A DNA stretch of 64,000 nt from Kribbella caucasensis (GTDB taxonomy: Bacteria > Actinomycetota > Actinomycetes > Propionibacteriales > Kribbellaceae), in contig NZ_SNWQ01000014.1 in NCBI RefSeq assembly GCF_004361855.1, forward strand, positions 62,001 through 126,000, read 5' to 3'. Below the pieces are notes generated by a model, which was not told the origin of the DNA, ran no database searches, and saw only the letters and a list, made by a program, of their open reading frames with translations. The number at the start of each line of letters is the position of its first letter. Position 1 is the first letter of the stretch. A program made the position numbers and the translations under genes. Of the stretch, positions 23,603-31,134 are shown in pieces.

Positions 23603-24163
23603 TCAGCGGGCGATGCAGTCGGCCAGGTGGTCGTTGACGATCCCGCTGGCCTGCATCAGCGCGTACGCCGTCGTCGGCCCCACGAACACGAAGCCCTTCT
23701 TCTTCAGCGCCTTCGACATCGCCACCGACTCTGGAGTGGTCGCCGGTACGTCGGCCAACGTCTTCGGCGCCACCCGCTCCCCCGGCCGGAACGACCACAG
23801 CAGCTCGGTGAACTCCCCCGGCTCCATCGCCACCAACGCCCTCGCGTTGGCCATCGTCGCGTTGATCTTGGCCCGGTTCCGGACGATCCCCGCGTCCGCC
23901 ATCAACCGGTCGAAGTCCGTTTCGTCGTACTCCGCGATGACCTCGGGATCGAACTCCGCGAACGCCTTCCGGAAGTTCTCCCGCTTGCGCAGAATCGTGA
24001 TCCACGCCAGCCCGGACTGGAATCCCTCCAGCATCATCCGCTCGAACAGCCCGCGGTCGTCCCGGATCTCCTTGCCCCACTCGTTGTCGTGATACTCGAC
24101 GTACTCCGGCGCGGAGGTCGCCCACCCGCACCGCGGCTGCCCGTCCGGCCCGCTCACCGTCAT
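23603..24163 (-). CDS. tag: DNA-3-methyladenine glycosylase I
   Basis: This 186-residue HhH-superfamily glycosylase has the N-terminal RCGWATSAPEYVEYHDNEWG, with the zinc cysteine and the YHDxEWG motif of Tag. It also has GFQSGLAWITILRKRENFRKAF and a C-terminal HLADCIAR supplying further His/Cys zinc ligands. It excises 3-methyladenine in base-excision repair. ATG 24163 overlaps the SRPBCC stop (ATGA). The M. tuberculosis tagA (Rv1210) similarly follows a DivIVA-like gene, so the location is conserved. Confidence 0.95.
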   Translation of the reverse strand: MTVSGPDGQPRCGWATSAPEYVEYHDNEWGKEIRDDRGLFERMMLEGFQSGLAWITILRKRENFRKAFAEFDPEVIAEYDETDFDRLMADAGIVRNRAKINATMANARALVAMEPGEFTELLWSFRPGERVAPKTLADVPATTPESVAMSKALKKKGFVFVGPTTAYALMQASGIVNDHLADCIAR

Positions 24164-24633
24164 CGCGCGATCTCCTTCGCCAGCCGCCGCAGCGAGACCC
24201 GCATCAACACCTCGAACCCGGGCCGCACGACCCGCCACCCGATCCGCCCCAGCCACCCGAACGGCGGGATCACATCCTCGGACCAGGTGAACCTGCTCCC
24301 CGCCCCACTGGGCTCGACCGCGAACGTCCCAGTCCCGCGAACAACCTTGGCGAGGTGCTTCACCGTGCATTCGCGCGGCGGATCCCAGTGCGTGATGACC
24401 ATGTCGTCAGTAAACCCAACGCCACCGACAGAAGTCCGCGCCGCGACTCCGCCACCCACCCCACGACCGCCGTACTCCGTCGCCCACACCCGCGTCGCCA
24501 CCATCCACCGCGACTGCCGCTCCCAGTCCACCACCACGCCCCACGCGTCCTCCGGCCCCAACGGCAACACCACTGAAGCCTCCGCATGACACACCGGCAC
24601 GTCACCCGCCGCTGGACCGGGCGGAGAACTCAC
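24160..24633 (-). CDS. SRPBCC family protein (polyketide cyclase/START-like)
   Basis: This 157-residue helix-grip protein has an N-terminal strand ASVVLPLGPEDAWGVV, a central hydrophobic-pocket region and the C-terminal long helix EVLMRVSLRRLAKEIAR. The family binds lipids or other hydrophobic ligands, and most bacterial members have no known activity. It overlaps tag and the DivIVA gene by ATGA at both ends, so the three are translated together. No catalytic residues can be assigned. Placement between a polar-growth-type protein and a repair enzyme gives no further clue. Confidence 0.75.
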   Translation of the reverse strand: MSSPPGPAAGDVPVCHAEASVVLPLGPEDAWGVVVDWERQSRWMVATRVWATEYGGRGVGGGVAARTSVGGVGFTDDMVITHWDPPRECTVKHLAKVVRGTGTFAVEPSGAGSRFTWSEDVIPPFGWLGRIGWRVVRPGFEVLMRVSLRRLAKEIAR

Positions 24634-27449
24634 CAGCCCGGACGCCGAACGACGTCGCCCTCCGGCGCCGCACTATGCCGCCCGCGATTCCCCTGCCCAT
24701 CGTCCGAGTCGTCTCCCGACTCACCCGACGATGCCTGGTTGTTCGCCTCCCCAACCGGCCCCTGCTGCTCGGCCGCCTGCGACGGCCCCTCCTGGAACCA
24801 CGGCTCAGCCTGCCCCTGCACAGCCTGCCCCTGCCCCGCCTGATACGGCACAGCCTCAGTGGGCGCCTGCGTCCCGTACACCCCCTCCGCCTGCTGAGGC
24901 TGGGGTTGGTAGGGCGCCTCCGCCTGCCGAGCTTCCGGCTGGTACGACGACGCGGCCTGCTGAGCCTGCGATTGATACGTCGACTCGGCCGGGTGCGCTT
25001 CCGGCTGGTACGACGACCCGGCCTGCTGTGCCTGCGGCTGGTACGGCGGCTCAGTCTGCTGGGCCTGCGGGTCGGGCCAGAGCTGGCTCTGAGCCGGAGC
25101 CGTCGACGCTGCTTGCCCCTGCGGATCCGGCCAGAACTGCGCCGGCGCCTGCCCCGGCACCGCAGGCCAGAACTCTGCCTTCTCCTGAGCCGCCCCCACC
25201 TGCTCCGCTTGAACGGGAGCGCTCGACCGAGCAGACTGCGCAGTCTGATCAGCTGCCGTCTGCGGAGGTGCCGTGTCCGGCCAGAACTGCTGGTTCGCCT
25301 GCGCCGGCTCCTGAGCCGGAGCCGGAGTGTGTGGCTGGACCGGGTACTCGGGCTGAGGGGGCACCTGCTCGTCCGCCTGCGCCGGCGCCTGAGGCTCGGC
25401 GGAGTACTGGGTCTCGGCCGGACGTTCGGGCTGAGCCGGGTACTCGGCCTGTGCGGGGTACTCGGGCTGAGCCGGGTACTCGGCCTGAGCCGGGTGCTCG
25501 GGCTGGGCGGGGTGCTCGGGCTGGGCGGACTCGCCCGACCAGAACTGCTCGGCTGACTGAGCCGGGGGGTCCGTCTGCGGTGGAGGCGAGTCGTACGTCG
25601 ATGCCTCGGGCTGAGGTGCGGCCTGGGCGGAGGTGTCAGGCCAGAACTGCGCAGTCTGCTGCTGCGGCGGCGCCTCGGGCTGAGGTGCGGCCTGGGCAGG
25701 CGTATCAGGCCAGAACTGCGCTGTCTGCTGCTGCGGCGGCGGCGCCTCGAACTGCTGCGCTGCCTGGTACTGCTGCGTCGCCTCGGGCTGCTTCGTCGCC
25801 CTGTACTGCCCCGGCGTCTCGAACTGCTGCTGCTCCTCGAACTGCTGCTGCTCCTCGAACTGCTGCGGAGCCTGCGGCTGCTCGTAGGTCTGCGCCTGCT
25901 GTTGCACCTGCGGTTCGGACTGAGCGTGCGGCGGTTGAGGCGCGGGCTGGGCTGCCGGCTCGGACCAGCTCTGCGGTGCCGGCTGAGCGGGGGTACCGGG
26001 CTGCTCGTCGACCGAGTACGCGGCATGGGGCTCGATCAACGTCGGCGGCTCGTCCTGGTCCGGCTGCTGGTCGATGGCTGAGGGCTCAGCGGGGCTCGGC
26101 GGCTGCTGGGGCTGGTAGGACGGCCCGGTCTCGTACTGCGACTCGGGCTGGCGCGGCACGTCAGGGTGGATCGGCCTGTCAGCGTGGATCGGCGGAAGAG
26201 GCGGGGCTTGGGCGTAGGGCCGGGCCTCCGTCTCTTGCTGCCCGGGCTGCGCCGCGAAGTAGGCAGGAGCCTGAGGCTGCGGCTCGGTGGGGCTCGCGAG
26301 GGCGTTGTCGCGCTGCGGGTCGGACGCCGATGGCTCGGCCTCGGGCTGCGGCTCGAACGATGGCTGAGCCTCGGGCTGCGGCTCGAACGCCGACGGCTGG
26401 GCCTCGGGCTGCGGCTCGAACGCCGACGGCTGGGCCTCGGGCTGCGGCTCGGACGTTAGCCGGGCTTCGGGCTGCCGGTCGGACGTCCACGGCTGGGCGT
26501 CGGGCTGCGGGGCGGACGCCGACTGGGCATCCGGCTGCTGCGCGGCCGGTGCTGGTCGGGCTTCGCCCTCGATCGGGCCGGGGTACTCGGCCGGTGCCTC
26601 AGCTCGGGCGGACGACTCGGGCTCAGGCTGGGCGGCGGACTCAGCGTCAGCCGGGGCCGACGACTCGCGCCGCCACTGGTCGGTCGCATGCGCGCCGGCC
26701 GCAAACTGATCCGTCGCTGGCTGCTCCGTCGCAGGCTCGCCCGTCACGGGCTGGTCGGACACCAGCTCGCCGGCCACCGGCTGGTCGGACACCGGCTGGT
26801 CGGTCACCAGCCGGTCGGACACCGACTGATCGGGCGCTGGCTGATCGGGCACTGGCTGGGCAGTCGCCGACTGATCGGGCACTGGCTGGGCAGTCGCGGA
26901 CTGATCGGGCGCTGGCTGGGCAATTGTCGGCTGGGCAATTGTCGGCTGGGCAATTGTCGGCTGGGCGATCGCACGCTGGTCAGCGGCGAGCCGGGCGGTT
27001 GCCGGGTCGGCGGGCTGGGCGGTGGCGGGGGTGGCGGGGTCGGGTTGGGCGGATTGTTCGGGGAAGTCGCCGCCTACCAGGATGGGCTTCTGGTAGCCGG
27101 TGTCGTCGAAGTCGGCAGGGTCGTAGTCGGCGCGTGCGGTGAAGCCGGCACCCTCCGGACCGTGCACGATCGGGGTGATGGCGCGTTCCAGGTCGGCGAT
27201 CCGGCGGTCGCGTTCGGCGACCTCGCGGGCGACCCGTTCGAGCAGCGCGTCGACCTCGTCCATCCGGTATCCGCGCAGCCCCACACCGAAGCGCGCCGTC
27301 TCGATGTCGTCACCGGTGAGCGCCTGCCGCGCCGGGACGGACACGTCCGGCCGATCGTCGTACGCCGTGCTCATACCGCCCCAGCGCCCGGAGGCGACCA
27401 CGGCGACTGCTCCGATCAAGAGCACGACAATCAAACCGAAGAACCACAT
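24630..27449 (-). CDS. DivIVA-domain membrane protein with giant disordered Q/A/P-rich tail
   Basis: This 939-residue protein has an N-terminal membrane helix (WFFGLIVVLLIGAVAVVASG). Next comes a DivIVA domain (residues about 45-90: FGVGLRGYRMDEVDALLERV, followed by VAERDRRIADLE), then about 820 residues of low-complexity Gln/Ala/Pro/Glu sequence. The tail holds several tandem families: QPTIA units, QPEAQPSAFEP units, QQFEE units, seven FWPD-like aromatic units and YQP units. Actinobacterial relatives of Rv1209 have the same head but, as I recall, a far shorter tail. The start is taken at MWFFG because an upstream ATG adds an untypical basic leader. It probably acts at the growing membrane or cell pole. 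Confidence 0.82.
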   Translation of the reverse strand: MWFFGLIVVLLIGAVAVVASGRWGGMSTAYDDRPDVSVPARQALTGDDIETARFGVGLRGYRMDEVDALLERVAREVAERDRRIADLERAITPIVHGPEGAGFTARADYDPADFDDTGYQKPILVGGDFPEQSAQPDPATPATAQPADPATARLAADQRAIAQPTIAQPTIAQPTIAQPAPDQSATAQPVPDQSATAQPVPDQPAPDQSVSDRLVTDQPVSDQPVAGELVSDQPVTGEPATEQPATDQFAAGAHATDQWRRESSAPADAESAAQPEPESSARAEAPAEYPGPIEGEARPAPAAQQPDAQSASAPQPDAQPWTSDRQPEARLTSEPQPEAQPSAFEPQPEAQPSAFEPQPEAQPSFEPQPEAEPSASDPQRDNALASPTEPQPQAPAYFAAQPGQQETEARPYAQAPPLPPIHADRPIHPDVPRQPESQYETGPSYQPQQPPSPAEPSAIDQQPDQDEPPTLIEPHAAYSVDEQPGTPAQPAPQSWSEPAAQPAPQPPHAQSEPQVQQQAQTYEQPQAPQQFEEQQQFEEQQQFETPGQYRATKQPEATQQYQAAQQFEAPPPQQQTAQFWPDTPAQAAPQPEAPPQQQTAQFWPDTSAQAAPQPEASTYDSPPPQTDPPAQSAEQFWSGESAQPEHPAQPEHPAQAEYPAQPEYPAQAEYPAQPERPAETQYSAEPQAPAQADEQVPPQPEYPVQPHTPAPAQEPAQANQQFWPDTAPPQTAADQTAQSARSSAPVQAEQVGAAQEKAEFWPAVPGQAPAQFWPDPQGQAASTAPAQSQLWPDPQAQQTEPPYQPQAQQAGSSYQPEAHPAESTYQSQAQQAASSYQPEARQAEAPYQPQPQQAEGVYGTQAPTEAVPYQAGQGQAVQGQAEPWFQEGPSQAAEQQGPVGEANNQASSGESGDDSDDGQGNRGRHSAAPEGDVVRRPGW

Positions 27450-27524
27450 CACGGGACCGATCGTGCCACGCCGGGGTGCTGCAACGCACAATCGATCCGG
27501 GATTCAGCCGCCATCCGGGATGAC

Positions 27525-28403
27525 TCAGCTGCCATCCGAGCCCAGCCGGTGCGCCTCACGCCGTTCGCGCGCCTCGGGGCTCTCCGCCTCCGCGACATCG
27601 CGCGCCGCAGCCGCGGCGGCTTCCTCGGCGGCCGCGTCGGCGATCTCGCCGGCCTTGAGGATGTAGCTGATCGCCTCGTCCACGTCGTCGGTGATGGTGA
27701 ACATCTCCAGGTCCGCCGCCGAGATCTTGCCGTCGGCAAGCATGGTCTCGCGCATCCAGTCCACCAGCCCGCTCCAGTACGACGTACCGAAGAGCACCAC
27801 CGGGAACGACGTCACCTTGCGCGTCTGGGCCAGCGTGAGCGCCTCGAACATCTCGTCCAGCGTGCCGAACCCGCCCGGCATCACCACGAACCCCTGGGCG
27901 TACTTGACGAACATCGTCTTCCGGGTGAAGAAGTAGCGGAAGTTCATCCCGATGTCGACCCACTCGTTCAGGCCGTTCTCGAACGGCAGCTCGATCCCGA
28001 GCCCGACCGACACGCCGCCCGCCTCGGAGGCGCCCTTGTTCGCGGCCTCCATCACGCCCGGGCCGCCGCCGGTGATCACCGCGAACCCCGCGCCGACCAG
28101 TTTGCCGCCGAACTGCTCCGCGGCGGCGTACATGGGGTCGTCCGGCTTCGTCCGCGCGGACCCGAACACGCTGATCGCCGCCCCGAGCTCGGCGAGCATG
28201 CCGAAGCCCTCGATGAACTCCGACTGGATCCGCAGCACCCGCCACGGGTCGGTGTGCACCCAGTCCGACGGACCACGGCTGTCCAGCAGCCGCTGCTCGG
28301 ACGTCGACTGCTGCACCTGGTTGCGGCGCATCACCACCGGCCCGCGCTGCTGGGACGGCTGCGGGACCTGTGGACGATCGGGGTGGATCGACGGATCTGC
28401 CAT
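27525..28403 (-). CDS. TIGR00730 family LOG protein (cytokinin riboside phosphoribohydrolase-like)
   Basis: This 292-residue Rossmann-fold protein has the LOG signature PGGFGTLDEMFE and GGGPGVMEAANKGA. LOG enzymes release free bases from nucleoside monophosphates; the M. tuberculosis relative Rv1205 makes cytokinins. The N-terminal 50 residues are polar and basic, and the C-terminal 40 are Ala/Glu rich and probably helical. It lies between dapE and the DivIVA gene on the same strand, matching the mycobacterial order. Family is secure; the biological product here is not shown. Confidence 0.9.
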   Translation of the reverse strand: MADPSIHPDRPQVPQPSQQRGPVVMRRNQVQQSTSEQRLLDSRGPSDWVHTDPWRVLRIQSEFIEGFGMLAELGAAISVFGSARTKPDDPMYAAAEQFGGKLVGAGFAVITGGGPGVMEAANKGASEAGGVSVGLGIELPFENGLNEWVDIGMNFRYFFTRKTMFVKYAQGFVVMPGGFGTLDEMFEALTLAQTRKVTSFPVVLFGTSYWSGLVDWMRETMLADGKISAADLEMFTITDDVDEAISYILKAGEIADAAAEEAAAAAARDVAEAESPEARERREAHRLGSDGS

Positions 28404-28446
28404 GCCCCCAGATTAGATGCCCGCACCTACCAGGGCTGGACGACGC

Positions 28447-29508
28447 CTAGGCCGTCAACCAAGTCCTCAACCGTTGTTCACACTGCTCGATCTCCGCCTC
28501 CGGGACGAACTCCTCCTGCTTGTGCGCGAGCAGCGGGTCGCCGGGACCGTAGTTCACCGCCGGTACGCCGAGCAGCGTGAACCGCGCGACGTCGGTCCAC
28601 CCGAACTTCGGCTGCGGCTCCCCTCCCACCACAGCGAGGAACGCCGCCGCGGCCGGCCGCCCCAGCCCGGGCAGACCACCCGGCGCCGAATCCGTCACCT
28701 GCACCTCGAACCCGTCGAACACTTCCCGCAGGTGCGCCTCGGCCTCCGCCTCCGACCGGCTCGGCGCGAACCGGTAGTTGACCGTCACCATGCACAGATC
28801 CGGTACGACGTTGCCCGCGACCCCACCGCTGATCCCGACCGCGTTCAGCCCCTCGCGGTACTCGAGCCCGTCGATCGGCACCCGGCGCGGCTCGTACGCC
28901 GTCAACCGCGCGAGGATCTCCCTGGCCGCGTGGATCGCGTTCTTCCCCATCCAGGAGCGCGCCGAGTGCGCCCGCTCGCCCCGGGTGGTCACCTCGACCC
29001 GCATGGTCCCCTGGCAGCCCGCCTCGACCACACCGTTCGACGGCTCCATCACCACCGCGAACACGCCTTCCAGCAACTCCGGGTTGGACCGCGACAGCAG
29101 GTACAGCCCGTTCCGCTCGGCCTCGACCTCCTCGCAGTCGTAGAACACGTACGTGATGTCCCGGTTCGGCTCGGCCAGCGTCGCGGCGAGCCGGAGCCCG
29201 ACGGCGACCCCGCCCTTCATGTCACACGCGCCGAGCCCGTGGATCAGCCCGTCGGCGCGCCGCGCAGGCAGGTTGTCGTTCAGCGGGACGGTGTCGAGGT
29301 GCCCGGCCAGCACGACTCGTTCGTCGCGGCCGAGGTCGGTCCGCGCGACCACGGTGTTGCCGTGCCGAAACACCTTCAGATGCGCGTACGCCGAGAGCGC
29401 GGCCTCGACCTTGTTCGCGATCTTCTCCTCGGTCCCACTGACCGAGGGAATGTCGACCAGCGCCGCGGCCAGATCGGGTCCGGACTGGGTCAGCTCAAGC
29501 TTCGTCAT
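28447..29508 (-). CDS. dapE: succinyl-diaminopimelate desuccinylase
   Basis: This 353-residue M20 metallopeptidase has GHLDTVPLND (metal-bridging Asp), ACDMKGGVAVG, DCEEVEAE (catalytic and metal Glu) and the C-terminal histidine in LLAHKQEEF. GERAHSARSWMGKNAIH belongs to the dimerisation/substrate domain and matches actinobacterial DapE. It removes succinate from N-succinyl-LL-diaminopimelate in the lysine and peptidoglycan pathway, with DapD encoded at 45380. The start is ATG 29508; ATG 29514 is two codons upstream. Either overlaps the VOC gene. Confidence 0.94.
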   Translation of the reverse strand: MTKLELTQSGPDLAAALVDIPSVSGTEEKIANKVEAALSAYAHLKVFRHGNTVVARTDLGRDERVVLAGHLDTVPLNDNLPARRADGLIHGLGACDMKGGVAVGLRLAATLAEPNRDITYVFYDCEEVEAERNGLYLLSRSNPELLEGVFAVVMEPSNGVVEAGCQGTMRVEVTTRGERAHSARSWMGKNAIHAAREILARLTAYEPRRVPIDGLEYREGLNAVGISGGVAGNVVPDLCMVTVNYRFAPSRSEAEAEAHLREVFDGFEVQVTDSAPGGLPGLGRPAAAAFLAVVGGEPQPKFGWTDVARFTLLGVPAVNYGPGDPLLAHKQEEFVPEAEIEQCEQRLRTWLTA

Positions 29509-30205
29509 CGGCATCCTCGGCAGCTTCGTCAACGGGCGGCAGGAACACGCAGAACTCGTTGCCCCCGGGATCGGCGCAGACGTGCCAGCCGACCTCGTCA
29601 TCCTTCGGCCGCAGCAGTGTCGCACCCGCGTCGAGCACGGGCTGCAGCTCGTCGGCGGTGACGTCCCAGTGAATCCGGTTCTTCACCGTCTTCGGCTCGG
29701 GCACCGGCATGAACACCCAGTACGGGAACGGCAGCCCCGGCACGTTCTCCAGCCAGTACCACGGGTTGGCCGGGTTGTGGTTGACGTCACCGCCAACCAC
29801 TCCCGCCCACCATCGAGCCTGCGCTTCCGGGTCAGCCGAGTCCACTATCAACTCCATCAGCCGGTACTGCGGGACGCTGTCGCGTACGAATCCGCAGAAC
29901 TCCCCGCCCTCCGGGTCCTCCATCACGGCCCAGTGCTGCTCGTCCGTGATAGGGCGCTGCACCTTCGCTCCGAGCTTCTCCAGTTCGTCGATAGAGCTGG
30001 TGAGCACGTCCAGGTGAACCCGCTGCTTCACCGTTCGCGGCTCAGGCACCTTGTTGATCCAGACCGTCTTCTCAGGTACGTCGCCAACCAGCACGGTCGG
30101 GTTGTCAGCAGGCGTAGTCAGGCCCAGCACCCGCCCCCAGAACGCGGTCATCGCACTGGTCGACCCCACGTCGATGCACAAGTCCTTGTACCTGGCCAAA
30201 CTCAT
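29495..30205 (-). CDS. tandem VOC (glyoxalase-like) protein
   Basis: This 236-residue protein is composed of two vicinal-oxygen-chelate domains of about 115 residues (first: YKDLCIDVGSTSAMTAFWGR to VMEDPEGGEFCGF; second: MELIVDSADPEAQARWWAGV to VCADPGGNEFCVF). Domain ends with DPxGxEFC are typical of the glyoxalase_6 group of actinobacteria, often small-molecule binding or resistance proteins. The acidic tail is not conserved. TAGTGT ends 7 bases before ATG 30205 with no Shine-Dalgarno, so the message is probably leaderless. It begins the minus-strand run that continues into dapE. Confidence 0.85.
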   Translation of the reverse strand: MSLARYKDLCIDVGSTSAMTAFWGRVLGLTTPADNPTVLVGDVPEKTVWINKVPEPRTVKQRVHLDVLTSSIDELEKLGAKVQRPITDEQHWAVMEDPEGGEFCGFVRDSVPQYRLMELIVDSADPEAQARWWAGVVGGDVNHNPANPWYWLENVPGLPFPYWVFMPVPEPKTVKNRIHWDVTADELQPVLDAGATLLRPKDDEVGWHVCADPGGNEFCVFLPPVDEAAEDADDEA

Positions 30206-30526
30206 ACCCAGAACACTAGTGCCGCCGACGGACCGGCCCAGAGTTGCGTCGCCCCCCGCCAACAGAACCCGCAGCCCACTCCGGTCACCTCCCGCCCACC
30301 CCTCCAACCACCGCCCGCCCCAGCACCACCCGGCACTGCACACCACCCGGCACGAGACCCCCTCAGGACGCGACACCATTCGACGCGGCCCATCGCTCGG
30401 GCCGCGACACACCCGGGACGAGTCTCCACTGGGCGCGAGACGCGCTGAACGAGACGGACCTGGTGAAGAAGATTGCAGGGCTGATCGCGGCCGGCCTGCA
30501 CACCACCGGGACGCCTCACCACCCGG

Positions 30527-30900
30527 GGTGGCACACCACTCAGGACGCAACGCCGCTGGGCGCGGCACACCACCCCGGGAGCAACACCACCCGGGACGAG
30601 GCACCGCCCGAGGTGGCACACCACTCAAGACGCAACGCCGCTGGGCGCGGCACACCACCCCGGCGCGGCACACCATCCCGGGAGCAACACCACCCGGCAC
30701 GAGGCACCGCCCGAGGTGGCACACCACTCAAGACGCAACGCCGCCCGGCGCAGCACACCACCCCGGGAGCAACACCACCCGGCACGAGGCACCGCCCGAG
30801 GTGGGACGCGACACCGCCCAGGACGAGGCACCACCCGAGGTGGGACGCGACACCGCCCAGGACGAGGCACCACCCGAGGTGGGACGCGACACCACCCACC
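30527..30900. repeat. tandem repeats: about 85 bp x3 then 39 bp x2.5 in a 930-bp gene-free gap
   Basis: Units beginning GGTGGCACACCACTCA start at 30527, 30612 and 30715. The spacing is 85, 103 and 85 bases; the second unit carries an extra 18-base internal duplication. The array runs into 39-base units beginning GGTGGGACGCGACACC at 30800, 30839 and 30878, the last diverging early. Variants of the same CACCACCCGG(G)ACGAG words extend from about 30320 to 30960. The 85-base period is not a multiple of three, so no protein is preserved. The rest of the gap 30206-31134 shows no gene, promoter or RNA that I can support. Confidence 0.85.
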
Positions 30901-31134
30901 ACCCGGGACTTGACCGGACGCGAGACACCGCCCGGCGTGGCCACCCGGCGCGAGGCAACGCTTGGGACGGACACGCTAGGGACGGGATGGGTTGCGTCTG
31001 CGCGTGGGCTAGTGGCGCGCGACGGCAGGGGAGGTCGAGTAGCCCGCTGGGGGCCTCACCGACCCCTCCTCGTCCAGGTAGTTGAGGACGGTGTCGACCA
31101 GGTAGTCGATGGCGGTCTGGTGGGGCCGCGTGGG

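Noticed and set aside
24731..27142. An 803-codon plus-strand frame opposite the DivIVA gene
   Set aside because: It is the antisense shadow of the repetitive DivIVA tail, made almost wholly of Pro/Ala/Arg/Thr. The minus frame has a membrane helix, a DivIVA domain and coupled neighbours.
30212..30220. ACACTAGT resembling the end of the palindromic element
   Set aside because: There is no matching second end or stem; on the minus strand it is better read as TAGTGT, the -10 of a leaderless VOC gene.
30527..30900. Possible CRISPR array
   Set aside because: The units are long and contiguous without unique spacers, they vary in sequence, and no cas genes are present.
30202..30974. Several minus- and plus-strand open frames rich in Cys, Trp, Pro and Arg across the repeat gap
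   Set aside because: They arise from the high GC content and repeats. The 85-base unit shifts frame at every copy, no frame has a ribosome-binding site, and the compositions are not protein-like.
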